A program made the position numbers and the translations under genes. Below, in pieces: positions 47,950-60,100 of a stretch of 64,000 bases of DNA. Where the stretch lies: assembly GCA_965153455.1 (NCBI GenBank), contig OZ234493.1:12080213-12144212 (forward strand). Reading direction: 5' to 3'. How positions within the stretch are numbered: position 1 is the stretch's first letter; every line of letters begins with the position of its first letter. Source of the stretch: Sphagnum compactum (Eukaryota > Bryophyta > Sphagnopsida > Sphagnales). The notes under the pieces were generated by a model. That model was not told the DNA's origin. It saw only the letters and a list, made by a program, of their open reading frames with translations, and did no database searches.

Positions 47950-49800
47950 ATTGTCACAACGACCATCCTCATCTGTGGTCGCAAACCCCCCAATGTCAAC
48001 AATGTTGATTTCATCAACTTGATATTGGTTGTAATTCTCATCGTTGGACGCACCATCATCTAATTACGAATATGATCAATTGGCAAACATGGATTTCAAA
48101 CCATCACGATGAATCCCAAAATAAATGTCATAATACTCAATGATATTTTATGATGTAAGGTCGATACAAATTAGTAGAATAATAATTTGATGTTTGCAAA
48201 ATTTGCTTCACAATGCCCAGTCGCGAATGCAACTTGCATACTTGGTGAAGGGGGAACGAATCTTGTAAATAACATTAGGATGTTGTTGGTTTTGCACCCA
48301 CCACAAATTGTCACCATCGTCCACCTCAAAAGTAGGTGGGATCACATTAGTGGGTGGGATCCAGCTAGTTTTATCAATACTTATTACCACAAGTCGCACC
48401 ATGACCTTGTTATAAATAAACCCTTGCCTTTTCATCTTGGCTTGGTGCATATAATGTTGTGCCATTGTCATGGTTAGCCTCCACATTTACAATTGATGCA
48501 ACGCCCTTTCAAACCTTTAGTTTCAAGAGAAACCAACATTTTAGAGCTTCATGATAAGACTCTACGCTAACTTGTGTGTCTTGATTAGAGTGATTAGAAT
48601 TGGGATTCATCAAAACGCAACCATTCAAAGTTATGCATGGACATGCACAACATATTTAGAACCTATCATGTAATTTGAGCATGTGTGAAAAATCAACATG
48701 CAACTTGTAATGCATCCATAGCAAAAATGTTTTAAAACATGCCATACTTGGAAGGGAGTAAATCACTTACTAAGTTGGCAATAATAGGCCCAAAAGTATC
48801 TTGTCCAAACAACACCGGATTGTAGGTTATCAAAACTTTCCATCATGATCTCCCTCCCATGTGCCTTGAAAGATTCAATGGTTTCATTTAGGTTGATGGA
48901 CATGAACATCACCATGTGGAGGTGACCAAGTAATGCATGCCTCACTTTTGGATCCTTGATTTTCTCCATGGAACGCAAGCGCCATACTTTCAACACATGC
49001 CATGCAGAAAAAAATGGGATAAAATTTCAACTCCACACAATCCTGCCATGGTACACCCAACACTAATGTGCTTACCATGAACAATAAATATGTTACACAA
49101 TCCCCACATTAACGTAATATAGAAACATAAGATAATGCAACAAAAAATAAAAAGACAATGTACAACCTACCCCAATGTTCAGGTTCTTGCGAAGCATCAT
49201 CCACAATGAAACACAATGGTTTCCAATGTGGCATATACGAGAAGGGCTTTATCCGTAGGGCACCCAACCATTCCACCAAATTTTCCCATGTTTGCTAATT
49301 CGGATGATCCAAGCAACTAACATTTTTGTGTGATGAAAATCGAACACCATCAATGTGAATAGGTGGTACTTCACATCATTGGTGCCAAACATGACATCCA
49401 TAGAAATACCCATGTTGTGACCAAATTGGAGCATGGCCTGAAGCTGTGTTTAGTGTTTAGATCCTTATGGTGAATGGGACATAAATCCCATTCACCTCAC
49501 TTACATCTTGGAAATAAAAAACATCATCCGGATGAGCACAAACCCATGATTAAATTAAAAATGTTGAGTTTTTGTGCAAACACCAAGTGCACCTCTTGTG
49601 CTTTCGATCCAAGTAAGTGATATCTTGGAGTTTTAAGAAATCATCCCAAGTCATTTGTTCATTCGCACCTTTGCCTACCAAATTTCCTTGTGTTTATCAT
49701 AGATTTGTTTCATGGTGTATCCCACCCTAATTAGGTCCATATAAAATCTTTCAACTTGTGGGACATGCGTGGAACATATGTTGATATCCATGATGTGGAC
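47950..49800 (-). pseudogene. Decayed MULE-family transposase with SWIM zinc finger
   Basis: Remains of a Mutator-like DDE transposase read from high to low coordinates. The N-terminal piece at about 49790-49680 gives QVERFYMDLI, then MKQIYDKHKEIW. At about 49660-49450 come MTWDDFLKLQDITYLDRKHK, then VFYFQDVSEVNG and VPFTI. At 49434-49300 comes the catalytic start, with GISMDVMFGTNDVKYHLFTL then VFDFHH and VAWII; the Asp of SMD is the expected first DDE residue. After a frameshift, at about 49290-49180, come TWENLVEWLGAL and LCFIVDDAS, with the second Asp. At 49000-48765 come WHVLKVW, IKDPKVRHALLGHL and VVWTRYFWAYY. At 48486-48208 and just beyond come KRQGFIYNKV, VIPPT, SPFTKYASCIRDWAL and KFCKHQ, which form a SWIM finger whose first CxC has lost a Cys. 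Several stops and frameshifts make it inactive. Termini were not found. Confidence 0.8.
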
Positions 49801-52639
49801 CTTGGGTCACATGCACTATGAGAAGGATCTCCATTGACTTGAATGTGAGTCTAATGGTAAAATGTGTCACAGATGCTAAGACCATGGAGTTCATTCATTT
49901 GAATGTTCATCCATTATTTGTAATGAACTTGTACCTAACTCATAATTTAGTTTCAATTCATTTTTAGATAACTTTTAGTTAAAATTTATTTCATTTCTAA
50001 TTAACTTTTAATCACTACAACAAAAGGTGTCCTTGTACGCCAAGTGATTTCATTGGATTGTGAATGAATTCAATGGTTGTAGTGAACGAGTACCAGTGAA
50101 GAAGCAGTGAATTCACCGGTTTAGTGAATGAGAATTAATAAATTGCACCCACATTTTGTAGTAGTGAATTAATTTTTGATTAATTTTAGTTCATTCTTAG
50201 TTAAGTTTTAATCCATTTTTAGTTGAGTCTTTTTGCTCATAGTTTACACATGGGTACACATGAGTGAAAATAGGCCCCATGTAGGTTGGACGTTTCTTGA
50301 TAAACTTTTTTGAGCAAGGTGCCGAATGGGTATAAATATAAATAAAATTCCTATTACCTTTAGTTTGTTCAACACCAATTTTGGGTACATTTTCTTGTCA
50401 TAACCTTGTTTTGTTTTTGTTTCTTCCTTGCAAAAAATTATGTTGAATTTTTGTTTCGCACGTGTCATGTCCTTGTGTTTGTTTTTGTTGTTTCACAATA
50501 AAAATTTGGGATTAGGCTTGTTATTGTTTTCATCTTGATTTAGGAAATCATGTAGATTTGGTTGTTTTTGACCGTGTGACAAAAGGCGATTTGCACCACA
50601 TTGGCCATGTGTAAAGCCTTTTGATGAAAAAATGGGCCAAACAACCATGCTTGATTGACCTCATGTGGTTGGGGTTTTCATAATGGTCCTTCAGCCCATA
50701 ACCACATTCATACTTACAAAACATAATTTCCATTGAATAAAATCAAAAGACATGAGAACGATTAACCCTAGTTTGTAAAAATGACCAATGGAAAAGATTT
50801 ATAAGTTGTTAAACCATACCAAGTATGTCCAAGGTGATTATTTATTGTCAAAATTTTCACATCTTGTTGAGGGGACATTTTTTTGTATGTTCCATTCCAC
50901 CGAAATTTGCATATCCCCTTGTTCATCCTACAAAAACTCAGAAACACGGGCATGGGGGATGTATGTAGTTTGAATTGCCACCTTGTTTTAGCCTTCATGT
51001 TTAAACCCATCTTTCCACACCATGCCAACATTCGAGAAAGGTGATTTTGTCGAGTTTTGGATGTGAATGGATTGGGATAATGAAATTCGCCCCATGCTTG
51101 GAATTGCTAAAGAAATAACCATGTAATAGAAATCCCCAAATTGTGAAAAATTGATGAAATACCCTCACATGTTTACAAATTGTAGTAACCTTAATCAACA
51201 AAACTCTCAAACCCTATAAATGAACCTTACCGTAACACATAAACAAGTGATAGTTCACAAATGGTAAAAAAAACCACGCATTTATTTTATGGCCATCTAG
51301 ACTTATGCTAAAAAAAAATCCTTATTTTCCTAAATACAATCAATTCAATATATGTAGGGTTTTCAATCAAAATGTGCAATACCCACATGCAATAATAGTA
51401 ACACATTGACCATGGGACTTCTTTGCCCGAATGTGGTATGTTTTTGCAAATTGATATTTCGATGACCATCCATATCCAAGGGGGAGCAAAATACCTTAAG
51501 TGAAAGTTTTTTAGAAAAAAAAAGAAAGGAGTTTATTAAGAGAGGATATTGTATCGTTGATGTTAAAGGGTGATGCCATTGATGCTCAATGGGGTTTTGG
51601 CCTTGAATGAAAACACATTCATGGATAGATCAACATGAATGTCACTAAAAAAAAAAACATTAAACCTTAAATAATTCCAATGGTGGATGTTATGAACCAT
51701 GATAATTCTAATCAATCAAGTACACATGACCTAAAAAATAAATTACATAACCACTATTGAAGACAAAATATTTTAACCTCAAGCCTAAATAGATAAACAT
51801 GGATATCATTAAGCAAATAAACATTAAGCCTTAAACCTTAAATAATTAAAATGGTAAATGCCAAACACCCTAATAATTATATGATCATTTACACATGCCC
51901 AAAAATTATAACCACAAATTAAACCCTAATTTGGAGCCCTAACTAAATGAAACAAACAAATGAGTGGAAGCCATGGTGTGTGTTTTACTTGTTCGTTTGG
52001 TTTATTAACGTGAGCGTTTCTCCACTCTCCTTGAAAGAGAAAATAAAAATGAATGTGTCTTGTGGCATACATGTGCAAATGCCAATTTTCTCCCAAAATC
52101 CATATTAGGTTTACTTTGAATGAGGTTTAAAAGGTGCAAAAAGTCATAAAAATTTGTTGTCTCCATAACCCAAAATTATAAAACCCTAGTGTTAAATAAC
52201 ATAAATAATTATAAAAACATAATATTGTTAAATCTAATCCACATTGCTTAAGTACATCATTAAACAAGCAAATCAAATTATTCAATCTAGGCTTAATTGT
52301 TTCATGAACCTGAGTACAACATCCATTGAATGTGCTTAAACTAAACTAAAGCTCCATATTCCTTAGACATATGCGTTGGATTTGCAATACCCCCATCAAG
52401 GAAAACACTTTCAGAGCACAACATGTAATACCTTCATTGGGAGGTTTCACATATTGTGGATTTTCAAAAGTTTGTGCAACATCCTTAAAACACACTAAAA
52501 CATCATGTTTAAAACCAATGTCTATTTGCAATACCCTTAAATAGGTGGTGACAGATACATTTAATTGTGCCTTTTGTTATTTGTTTGAGTGAACAATATC
52601 AAGCTCCATGCAATACCTTCATTTGATTCTTTCCTCATT
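49801..52639. other. Intergenic AT-rich DNA
   Basis: No gene was recognised. The part next to 49800 may be the 5' end of the MULE element. Short frames at 50244-51210 show no domain. Confidence 0.55.
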
Positions 52640-53110
52640 GTTTTCGACTGTTGGGGGTCTATTGGAATAGCAACTAGGTAAGTAGGTGTAGCCATGTAGG
52701 TGGGGTTTTGTAAGTACCTACCTAAAGTGTCGGTAGGTAGGTAGGAAGGGCAGGTAGGTAGATAAATAGATGGGTGGGCATGAGAGTAACACATCTTAAA
52801 TTTATAGGTGAGTAGGTAGATAGGGAATAGTATACTCTTAATTTAAATATATAGGTGAGTAGGTCTCATGAATAGGTAGGTAGGTAAGTAGAAAATAGGT
52901 AACTACTAACTAAGTAGATGGTTTATACATATGTAAGGGCTTTTTTTACTACCTACCTACCTACTTACTAACAACCTGCTTGTGGGTTGTTAGTAGGTAT
53001 GTAGAGAAAAAAAGGCAAGTGAGCTAACCAGCATGGTTAGCTAGGGAACTGAAACCCAACAGAAAACTGTTTCCTGACCATTTATCATTCATCCTTCATG
53101 GTGCACTGGT
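52640..53110 (+). mobile_element. Foldback-type repeat element, copy 2, with GTAG-rich arm
   Basis: Dense GTAG/GGTA motifs (52670-52915) lead into a hairpin whose CTACTTACTAACAACC arm pairs with GGTTGTTAGTAGGTATGTAG (about 52961-53004). From about 52935 to 53105 it matches the element near 10255-10440, including the CATGGTTAGCTAGG and ATTCATCCTTC blocks after the hairpin. No coding sequence. The left boundary is approximate. Confidence 0.6.
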
Positions 53111-54604
53111 GGGTGCTGGTTCACTATGGCCCTAGCTATCCTTACATGAAGGAAATGGGTGTTACAAGAGAGATTTATATAAACTCTGTTTGTTTGATGG
53201 GACTTATTTTGGTTGAAAGATCTCTCTTCTGTTGCAAGGACAGGGACTATCCTATTGGATTCAACTTTTGGAAAGTTTTATGTTATCGAAACCAGCTTTT
53301 GGTGAAACCAGCTTTTGGTGAAAGTGTTTAGACTGTTTGGATTGGAACGGATTGTTTTGGTGTTCAGAGTGTGGACACAGTAGGCAGATGTACAACATCT
53401 TATCTATTGGCACGACCAACATGTTTGTGACAACATGATAACAGCGACACCCAACAACTCCCCAAAATTCTTCCCCGTGTTGGTTCACATGCCAGAGGTC
53501 TTAACAACAAAAATTCTCTTCTTCTTCTTCTTTCAATACACTTTTATGAAAAAGGAGGAAAAATGTTGAGTTGGAGCTGACAGCACAAATTATTTTCCTT
53601 TGCTTTTTTATCTATAAGCCTATTATTACTGATGAATGAATTACAGTGTTGTTATAGCTTTATCTGCTTCCAGCTCAAAAGGTATGACACTTGCTTCTTC
53701 ATGCAACCAGCTCTTCTCAAATTTGAGACAATCCACTGAGTCACACAGGACAGCTCCACAATTTATCTTCACCCAAATTTAGCTTGCACGAAGCAGCAGC
53801 AGAATCACGTGAACAAATTGAAGTATTCACTGCCCAGAAAATCTTACTGGGCAACCAACCAGCAATGATATAATCTGATAATTTTCCGAGTAGGCAAGGA
53901 GTTAGTAGTTAGTTCTTCACCCAAGTTTAGTGGTACGACATTGCAACAGTTTCTACCTGACTTCAAAATAATTTTTTATAACGAAAATTGAAACACATTC
54001 TGAGCTTTAACATCCAACAGCAACAAAAAAAAGTTATGTTTTAAAAAAATTTAATAAAAAAATTTACTTATCTGCTCTCATTAAAAAAAACTTTCAACAA
54101 AAAGTAAGTTCTTTCCTTGTAGGCATTTATTAAGGGTTACAGCCCTTTCCATTAACTACAGGGCCCGAGACAAAGTGAGATGAGTTGGAATTGATGCTGT
54201 GAAATTGTTTTTGATAAATTTCTTTTTGGGGGTTCAATAGCTACATTTTGAGGGAAGATTCAGATGGGTATCTTGTGTCGTTTACTCTTGAATAGCATGT
54301 AGCTACTTACAGCCAGCCAGCAAGCAAGCAAGCATATTCTTAAAAGTTGCAGGTGGTTTGTCAGGGAGTATCTTCTCCTTCAATAATTGACAATATTTCA
54401 ATTGGCTTTAAACTCACATCTGTTGCTTGTTTCGTTTCCAGTTTTGGAGTGTGCAAGATCTTTTACACTGAAAAGCAATCATATGGGGTCGGCATAAAAG
54501 TCCCCAGCAAAAAAATTAGCAGCCAGCCAGCCCCATGCCTAACTTGGAATGCAATTTCCCTGGAACATGTTTTTGTCTTTTTTTTGCTTGGGAGCTTTAT
54601 GAAC
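53111..54604. other. Unassigned, less AT-rich stretch
   Basis: Composition resembles gene-associated DNA (CT-rich and CAG/AGC-rich tracts), but no protein domain or splice-consistent exon set was found on either strand. It may be UTR, an intron, a non-coding transcript or an unrecognised repeat. A CTT repeat lies near 53518-53532. Confidence 0.4.
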
Positions 54605-54692
54605 TATATATATATATATATATATAATTAGACAACAACAAGTTGTTGCAACCCAACTCAACTTAAGTTGTTGTCGTCTAATTATTATATAT
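54605..54692. repeat. (TA)n tract and adjacent hairpin
   Basis: A TA repeat (54605-54626) abuts an imperfect inverted repeat. AATTAGACAACAACAAG (54626-54642) pairs with the complement of CTTAAGTTGTTGTCGTCTAATT (ending at about 54683), and more TA-rich sequence follows. This looks like a small foldback or MITE-like insertion. Confidence 0.6.
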
Positions 54693-56046
54693 AGCATATG
54701 GAAAACACATGTATTTTCAGCTCCTCCCTCAGACACTTGTTTTTGGTGGGTTCATGCTCACAATTGACAACCACCCATCAAGCCAGCCAGTTGGGTCCAG
54801 ACTCCAGTGTTGGATCTGTATATAGGCATATGTTAGTATCAACTATATATCAACACCAAGACTGATTTGGTACTGAATTTTGGCTAAAATCAATCCCAAA
54901 CAAAACAACATTGCTCATCTCATGACCTAATTGCACACTTGTCTAGTTCAAGGTCTTGGCACATTGAAGACATCTCTCCTCAAGCCCCCTTCCTCAAACC
55001 CTCACTTAGTCGACACCTATATGACTCAAATTAGGAGTCGAACCCAGCCCAACATTTAGACTCACAACTTTGTCCACCACAAGAAGGATGGGGCTCCATG
55101 ATGATCTGGATTTGGGCCCAGACTAGACGACGAATCCTGAGGGTGGGTTTGCCTAGAAGAAGGGCATGTCATTTCCCTTGTCACACACTTGGTACATTTG
55201 GAAAACACTTGACGAGGAGCAAGGATCCATTTGCGCACTTAGTACTTACTATTTTGGAAAGCCCTCAATCAGTAGGAATGCATTGAGGTGGTTTCATAGT
55301 GTATAATAAAGAGTTATTGAATCAAAATTTTCATTGAAAAATCAACAAATCTTCAAATTTCAAATTCAATTAGTTAGATAATGAGTTTACACTTATTAAC
55401 TTGGGCCAACAATTAGTATTGTATAATTGAAGGGGAAGCTTCATTCTTCCTTTACTATATGTAATTTAGCCTGGGAGAGGCTCTTGGTTATGGCAGCTCT
55501 GACTTGTGTGCCTACTGATACCTTCAAAGAAGAAAAGAAAAAACAAACAAACAAAACAAAACAAAACAGTTGCTGAATTTGGTGGGTGCTCCCAAGTCAA
55601 GCTGAGATTGTGTGCATTGTGCTTCCTTGTCCTATTTTGAGGTCATGGGTGTTTTTGTAAGGTAATCTTTAGACTTTTTGAGGCCAGTTGCTCAGTTGTG
55701 CTTTTTAAAAAGAAATATTTATTAAATGATTAATTTTTTAAAATAAGAAATAAAATTTTTAAATAATAATAAAAATATTCTAAATGTTTAATTAATTATT
55801 TTCTTCTGTGTGTTAATTTTTAAAAAAATAATATAATTAGACTCTTTCTGGAATGAGACCCGATACCTTGAACCTAAAAAAAAAAAAAAGCTTAGTCTGA
55901 CTCAGACAACCAGAATGTAACATGCTCTCTTACTTACGTAACTCTCTTATTTATTATAATATTAGTTATTAATAGAGTTATAATAATATTATTAATTAAG
56001 AGAGTTATGCTCTCTTATTATTATATTTTTTGCTCTCTTATTTACA
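54693..56046. other. Intergenic DNA with a SINE-like B-box
   Basis: Contains a minus-strand B-box at 55034-55044. A frame starting MAALTCVPTDTFKEEK at about 55493 runs only 28 codons into AAAC repeats and is not accepted as a gene. No other coding signal is visible. Confidence 0.45.
55034..55044 (-). repeat. B-box of a tRNA-derived SINE or tRNA fragment
   Basis: The minus strand reads GGTTCGACTCC, a perfect RNA polymerase III B-box. Upstream on that strand GTGGTGGACAAAGTTG lies at about A-box distance but matches poorly. No cloverleaf could be drawn, so a SINE remnant is more likely than a tRNA gene. Confidence 0.35.
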
Positions 56047-56212
56047 AGATATTATTATAACTCTATTATAACTAATCTCAAGTTTCAACACAAGCCAAAA
56101 TATCATCATCTCTCAAAAATCCTCATATAATAAAAATAGACCTATTATTATTATTATTATTATTACCAATTGGCCATGAAATCCCTGAAGCTAATATACT
56201 CTATAATGGTAC
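56047..56212 (+). repeat. Dispersed repeat family D, copy 4 (truncated)
   Basis: Contains the CTATTATAACTAA, CAAGTTTCAACACAAGCC, AAAATATCATCATCT and AATAGACCTATTATT blocks and the ATACTCTATAATG segment. It stops abruptly where the terminal inverted repeat of the next element begins. Confidence 0.85.
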
Positions 56213-57010
56213 TTTCATTTTTTTAATAGCCAAAAAAATTTGGTCCTAGTCCATCAAAAAAAAGTTCATCTAGGTACTTACCTCAACTTGCCTTTTACTA
56301 AAATAATAATAATTTAATAATATGGGGCGAGAGTGGCCAGTTTCCGCATACTGATAGGGTATCAAATGCGTAACTGGGAATGAAAATTTTACAAAAAGGA
56401 AATAAACTGGGACCGAAACATGCTTTCCACCAATTTTGGTGGTAAACTGAATAGAGTTATCCGTAAAGTCAGGCGATTACGGGGCGAGAATGGCCAGTTT
56501 CGGCATACTAATAGGGTATAAAATGCGTAACTGGGAATGAAAATTTTACAAAAAGGAAATAAACTGGGACCGAAACTAGTTTTTCCACCAATTTTGGTGG
56601 TAAACTGAGTTTCATCCCGTGTTTCCTTTTGCGTAAGCTCCCCTACTGCACTGCTGCTGCTCCATATATTTTCACTGCTCCTACCTGTACAACTACTGTA
56701 ATTGCTCCCGAACCAACCTTGTGCATTAAATGCTGAGTTTCACCATTTCATTACCCAGATTGAATGAATTTTCCTTACTTTGCGGATACCACTGAAAAAA
56801 TAGGGGATTGGGGCCGAAAGCAAGCAGAGGAAATAGAGGGTGAAAACAGAGGGTGACTTTATGGATAACTCTAATGTTAGGTTCTGAAAACTAACTAGCA
56901 CTGGACCTCAAAACCAAATTCTCGGCTCCATGTATGTGAGTAACTAGACCCGGAACTGCTCTAATTTAAATTTCTAGGACCAAATTTTTTTGGCTATTGA
57001 AAAAATGAAA
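56213..57010. mobile_element. Non-autonomous DNA transposon with 35-bp terminal inverted repeats
   Basis: The left terminus 56215-56249 (TCATTTTTTT, AATAGCCAAAAAAATTTG, GTCCTAG) and the right terminus 56974-57008 are reverse complements with one mismatch. Between them lie two tandem copies of about 157 bp starting at GGGGCGAGA(G/A)TGGCCAG, each with a perfect CCACCAA/TTGGTGG hairpin. No open frame encodes a transposase. The left end abuts family D copy 4, which suggests insertion into that repeat. A clear target-site duplication was not found, so the superfamily is unassigned. Confidence 0.75.
56322..56610 (+). repeat. Internal tandem duplication, about 157-bp unit
   Basis: Both copies contain GGGCGAGA(G/A)TGGCCAGTTTC, AATGCGTAACTGGGAATG, AAAATTTTACAAAAAGG, AACTGGGACCGAAAC and CCACCAATTTTGGTGG in the same order. 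The first copy continues into a GAGTTATCCGTAAAG linker; the second ends at GAGTTTCATCCCG. Confidence 0.9.
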
Positions 57011-57019
57011 ATAAAATAA

Positions 57020-57150
57020 TATAGAATGAAGTAAAACTTATAGAAGGATGATTTAAAGATTTGTGCTTAGCTATATTTGGTTTATAACCAAGTTTGGCTA
57101 AATCTTTGAAGGGATGATTGCCATTTTTGGCTACAAACAAAAAAAAGTTC
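57020..57150 (+). repeat. Dispersed repeat fragment family E, copy 3
   Basis: GAAGGATGATTTAAAGATTTG, GGTTTATAACCAAGTTTGGC, TAAATCTTTGAAGGGATGAT and TGCCATTTTTGGCTAC align with 41340-41465. Confidence 0.5.
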
Positions 57151-60100
57151 CTAAAAACAAAACACTGCTATGAAAGTGTGTGTGAGTTCATTATGTTTGG
57201 GGAACTTCATGGGAACACATCCCATCTTAATTATTGCTAGTTTGAACAACCCACCCACCCACCCAAACATGATGAACCTTGGGTGGCCAACAAAACTCAT
57301 ACTACCTTATTACTACTTTGGCAGCTTCGACACTAATTATATTATTTTCAAAAATGTTGAAAATTCCGAAAATATTATTTTTTCTTCAATTTTATTTTAC
57401 TTTATTTTTGGATAGAAACTATTGGGTCTTCAAGAATATTTTTTATTTTCAAAATGAGAATTTCCAAATTAATTAATTATTTAATTATTTGATCACCATG
57501 TGTTGATTATATTGGTCGCTTGTTCTTCCAACCGTGTGTCTTGTGTTGCTAACTTACATTAACGCCACGGCCCATATTTTCTCCAAATTTATAATTTAAA
57601 AAAAATCTAGACTTTGTGTTGGTATGCATCCTTATTTACGAGGGCAACTTTTCTCCAAATATTTTATTTTTTAAAAAAAAATTCTAGATTGTGTGCTAGT
57701 ACATATATACTATTTACAAGGGCTATTCGCCGCGGCTCCAATTTCTACACATTACTCCAAACAAAATCAAATGCCATTTCGGATGCACTTGCTTGTTTGA
57801 CCCACTATTAAAATTCCTTCTCTCCAACGGGCGTCATCATATACATCAGATGCGGAACCTCCCCTCCCACATATACGATTGATTTTATTTATTTATTTAT
57901 TTATTCGCACCGTGGAGTTTGGTTTCATCCATAAAATTAATGAAAATATATGTTGTATGTAATTTTTATTTTTTTATTTTAATTTTTATTGATCTAAGGA
58001 AAATAACCTTCTACATATGATGCAAAATGCATGATAAGAATATTTTTAAATGAATATTCTACTCCACGTACATGTACATGTATGCTTCACACGGAAATTT
58101 GGATTTGTTTTACACCAATGCCAATCCATTGGAATTTTGGCACATGTAAAGTTCAACCTTTTTCCATGAATATAGAAATATTTGATACGCGTGTCTTATT
58201 GTGTGTCTAGGTGCAAATTTTTGTGGTAATTATTGTAGCCACAATAACAATTTTGAAAATAATGCACAATGCATATATATATATTTACTATTTTTTTTTT
58301 ACTACTTTCTTTTGTCACAATTGTTGTGACCCCTTAACCACATTGAGCTCACAATAGCCTTATGTGTGATAGTGTTTTACGAAGCCTAAACAAAGGGGCA
58401 AATTGTGGGAGAATCAAATTACTTATATTCAAGAACATAATTCTCAATTGTATGCTTGTCACACAATTTTCTTAGTTTCATTTTACACTTATAAATACAA
58501 TTATGAAAAAAAAATCTTGTCCAATGAGATAATATTTAGATTTTGCATGTTTTAATCCAACATGTTTTTTGTTTTTTTTTTCAAGCTATAAGCTCCCAAC
58601 ATTTTAACACCAAGTGTTTGAACTTTGAAAAATATTCCCAAAAGGGTATGGAAGGAATTTCAAGGATTTGTCATTTGGATGTAATAATACCCCCCATGGG
58701 AATGTACAAAAGTAGTATATATGTTAAAGGATGATTGATCATAGTTCCTTGTAAAAAGGTCTTTTTGGCTCAAGTTGCTCCTTGGTAAATATATGATGAA
58801 TTTGGTGAAAATTGCATTGAATTCTTCTACAACTACAACAATGTTTTCAAAAAGAATAAAATCGCATCTTACTTGAACATTAGCCATGTTGTTGGATAAT
58901 TAATCTTATAATTTAATTATCCCAACTTATCACAAAATGAGCAACAATAGTGTATTGTAATGCCTAGGCTGGTTAGTAATCAATTAATTAATTTTGAAAT
59001 TGCCAAAAATTCTGAAAAATATTTTCCTGCCACGCCGAAAAATCTAAAAGAATATATCAAAGCACATAAGGCTTCATTATTTAGTATAATGCTGAAATGT
59101 GAAAATATTATTATTTTTTCTTGCTGAAAGAAAGTAAATGACAAATATGTATATATTATTAGGCACCTTGGTGCCAAACCAGCCCAGGTACTACATAAGT
59201 ATGAAAATCGGACACAATTTCATCTAACATTAACAATAGCCACGTAGTGCCCGAAATTCATTTTAAAGAAAACCAATAGTCACTAGAAGAGAACGTGGTT
59301 TTTCTCACACAAAAGGCCATGGCTTGTAGCACATGTGTGAGGTAAACATTGTGGTTTCATCCATTACAATAGGGGTTGTTTATTTTGACATGTATTACAT
59401 AAATATTAAAAATTTAACATTAAGTTATGACAAATATCACACTATTTATTTATTTTGGGCACAAATGAGAGAATTCATATTACAAAATTGTTAAGAACAT
59501 TCTTAAAAACCTAAAATTTTTGAGACTTTTACAAATAGGGAGCTCATTATCAAGTCCTCTTCACATTGTAGGCTTGGAAAGCGTGAAGTCAATTCCAAAT
59601 TTGAAAATGTTGTTTTTCATGCCTCATTTTTGTGACACTTTTGTTATAATTGTCCAACTTTGATGGTGAGTCATGTTTGAAAAATAATTATGTTTTGAGC
59701 TTTACTACTAAAAAAATGGCCATTTGTGTGGCATCTTGAAATGGTGAAAGCCCATTTATGATATATCATTATCATTGGCTATTCCATTTGGTATAGAGTA
59801 TTATCAAAAACCCTTGGTCCTTGACATTATTGTCAAAACTAGGGTTCAAGGGCCTTGAGTTTTGAGAATATTCTTAAAACCCCAGGTCCCCTTTCAAAGC
59901 CATGGGGGCCTTTAGTCATGTCAATATTCCCATGATCGAAAGTTGAGCATCATGCAATCAAGGTTTTCCAAAACATTCTTATGGCACAGGTTGAATGGGT
60001 TGGAAATTTGGAACATGAAAATTATTTCAAAACACCATACCCTCTAACTCCTTGCCAAAAGTAGAATTGCCTTAATTCAAACAATTTGACCCCAAATATG

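Noticed and set aside
55034-55044. An intact tRNA gene
   Set aside because: Only the B-box fits. No acceptor stem or anticodon arm could be formed around it.
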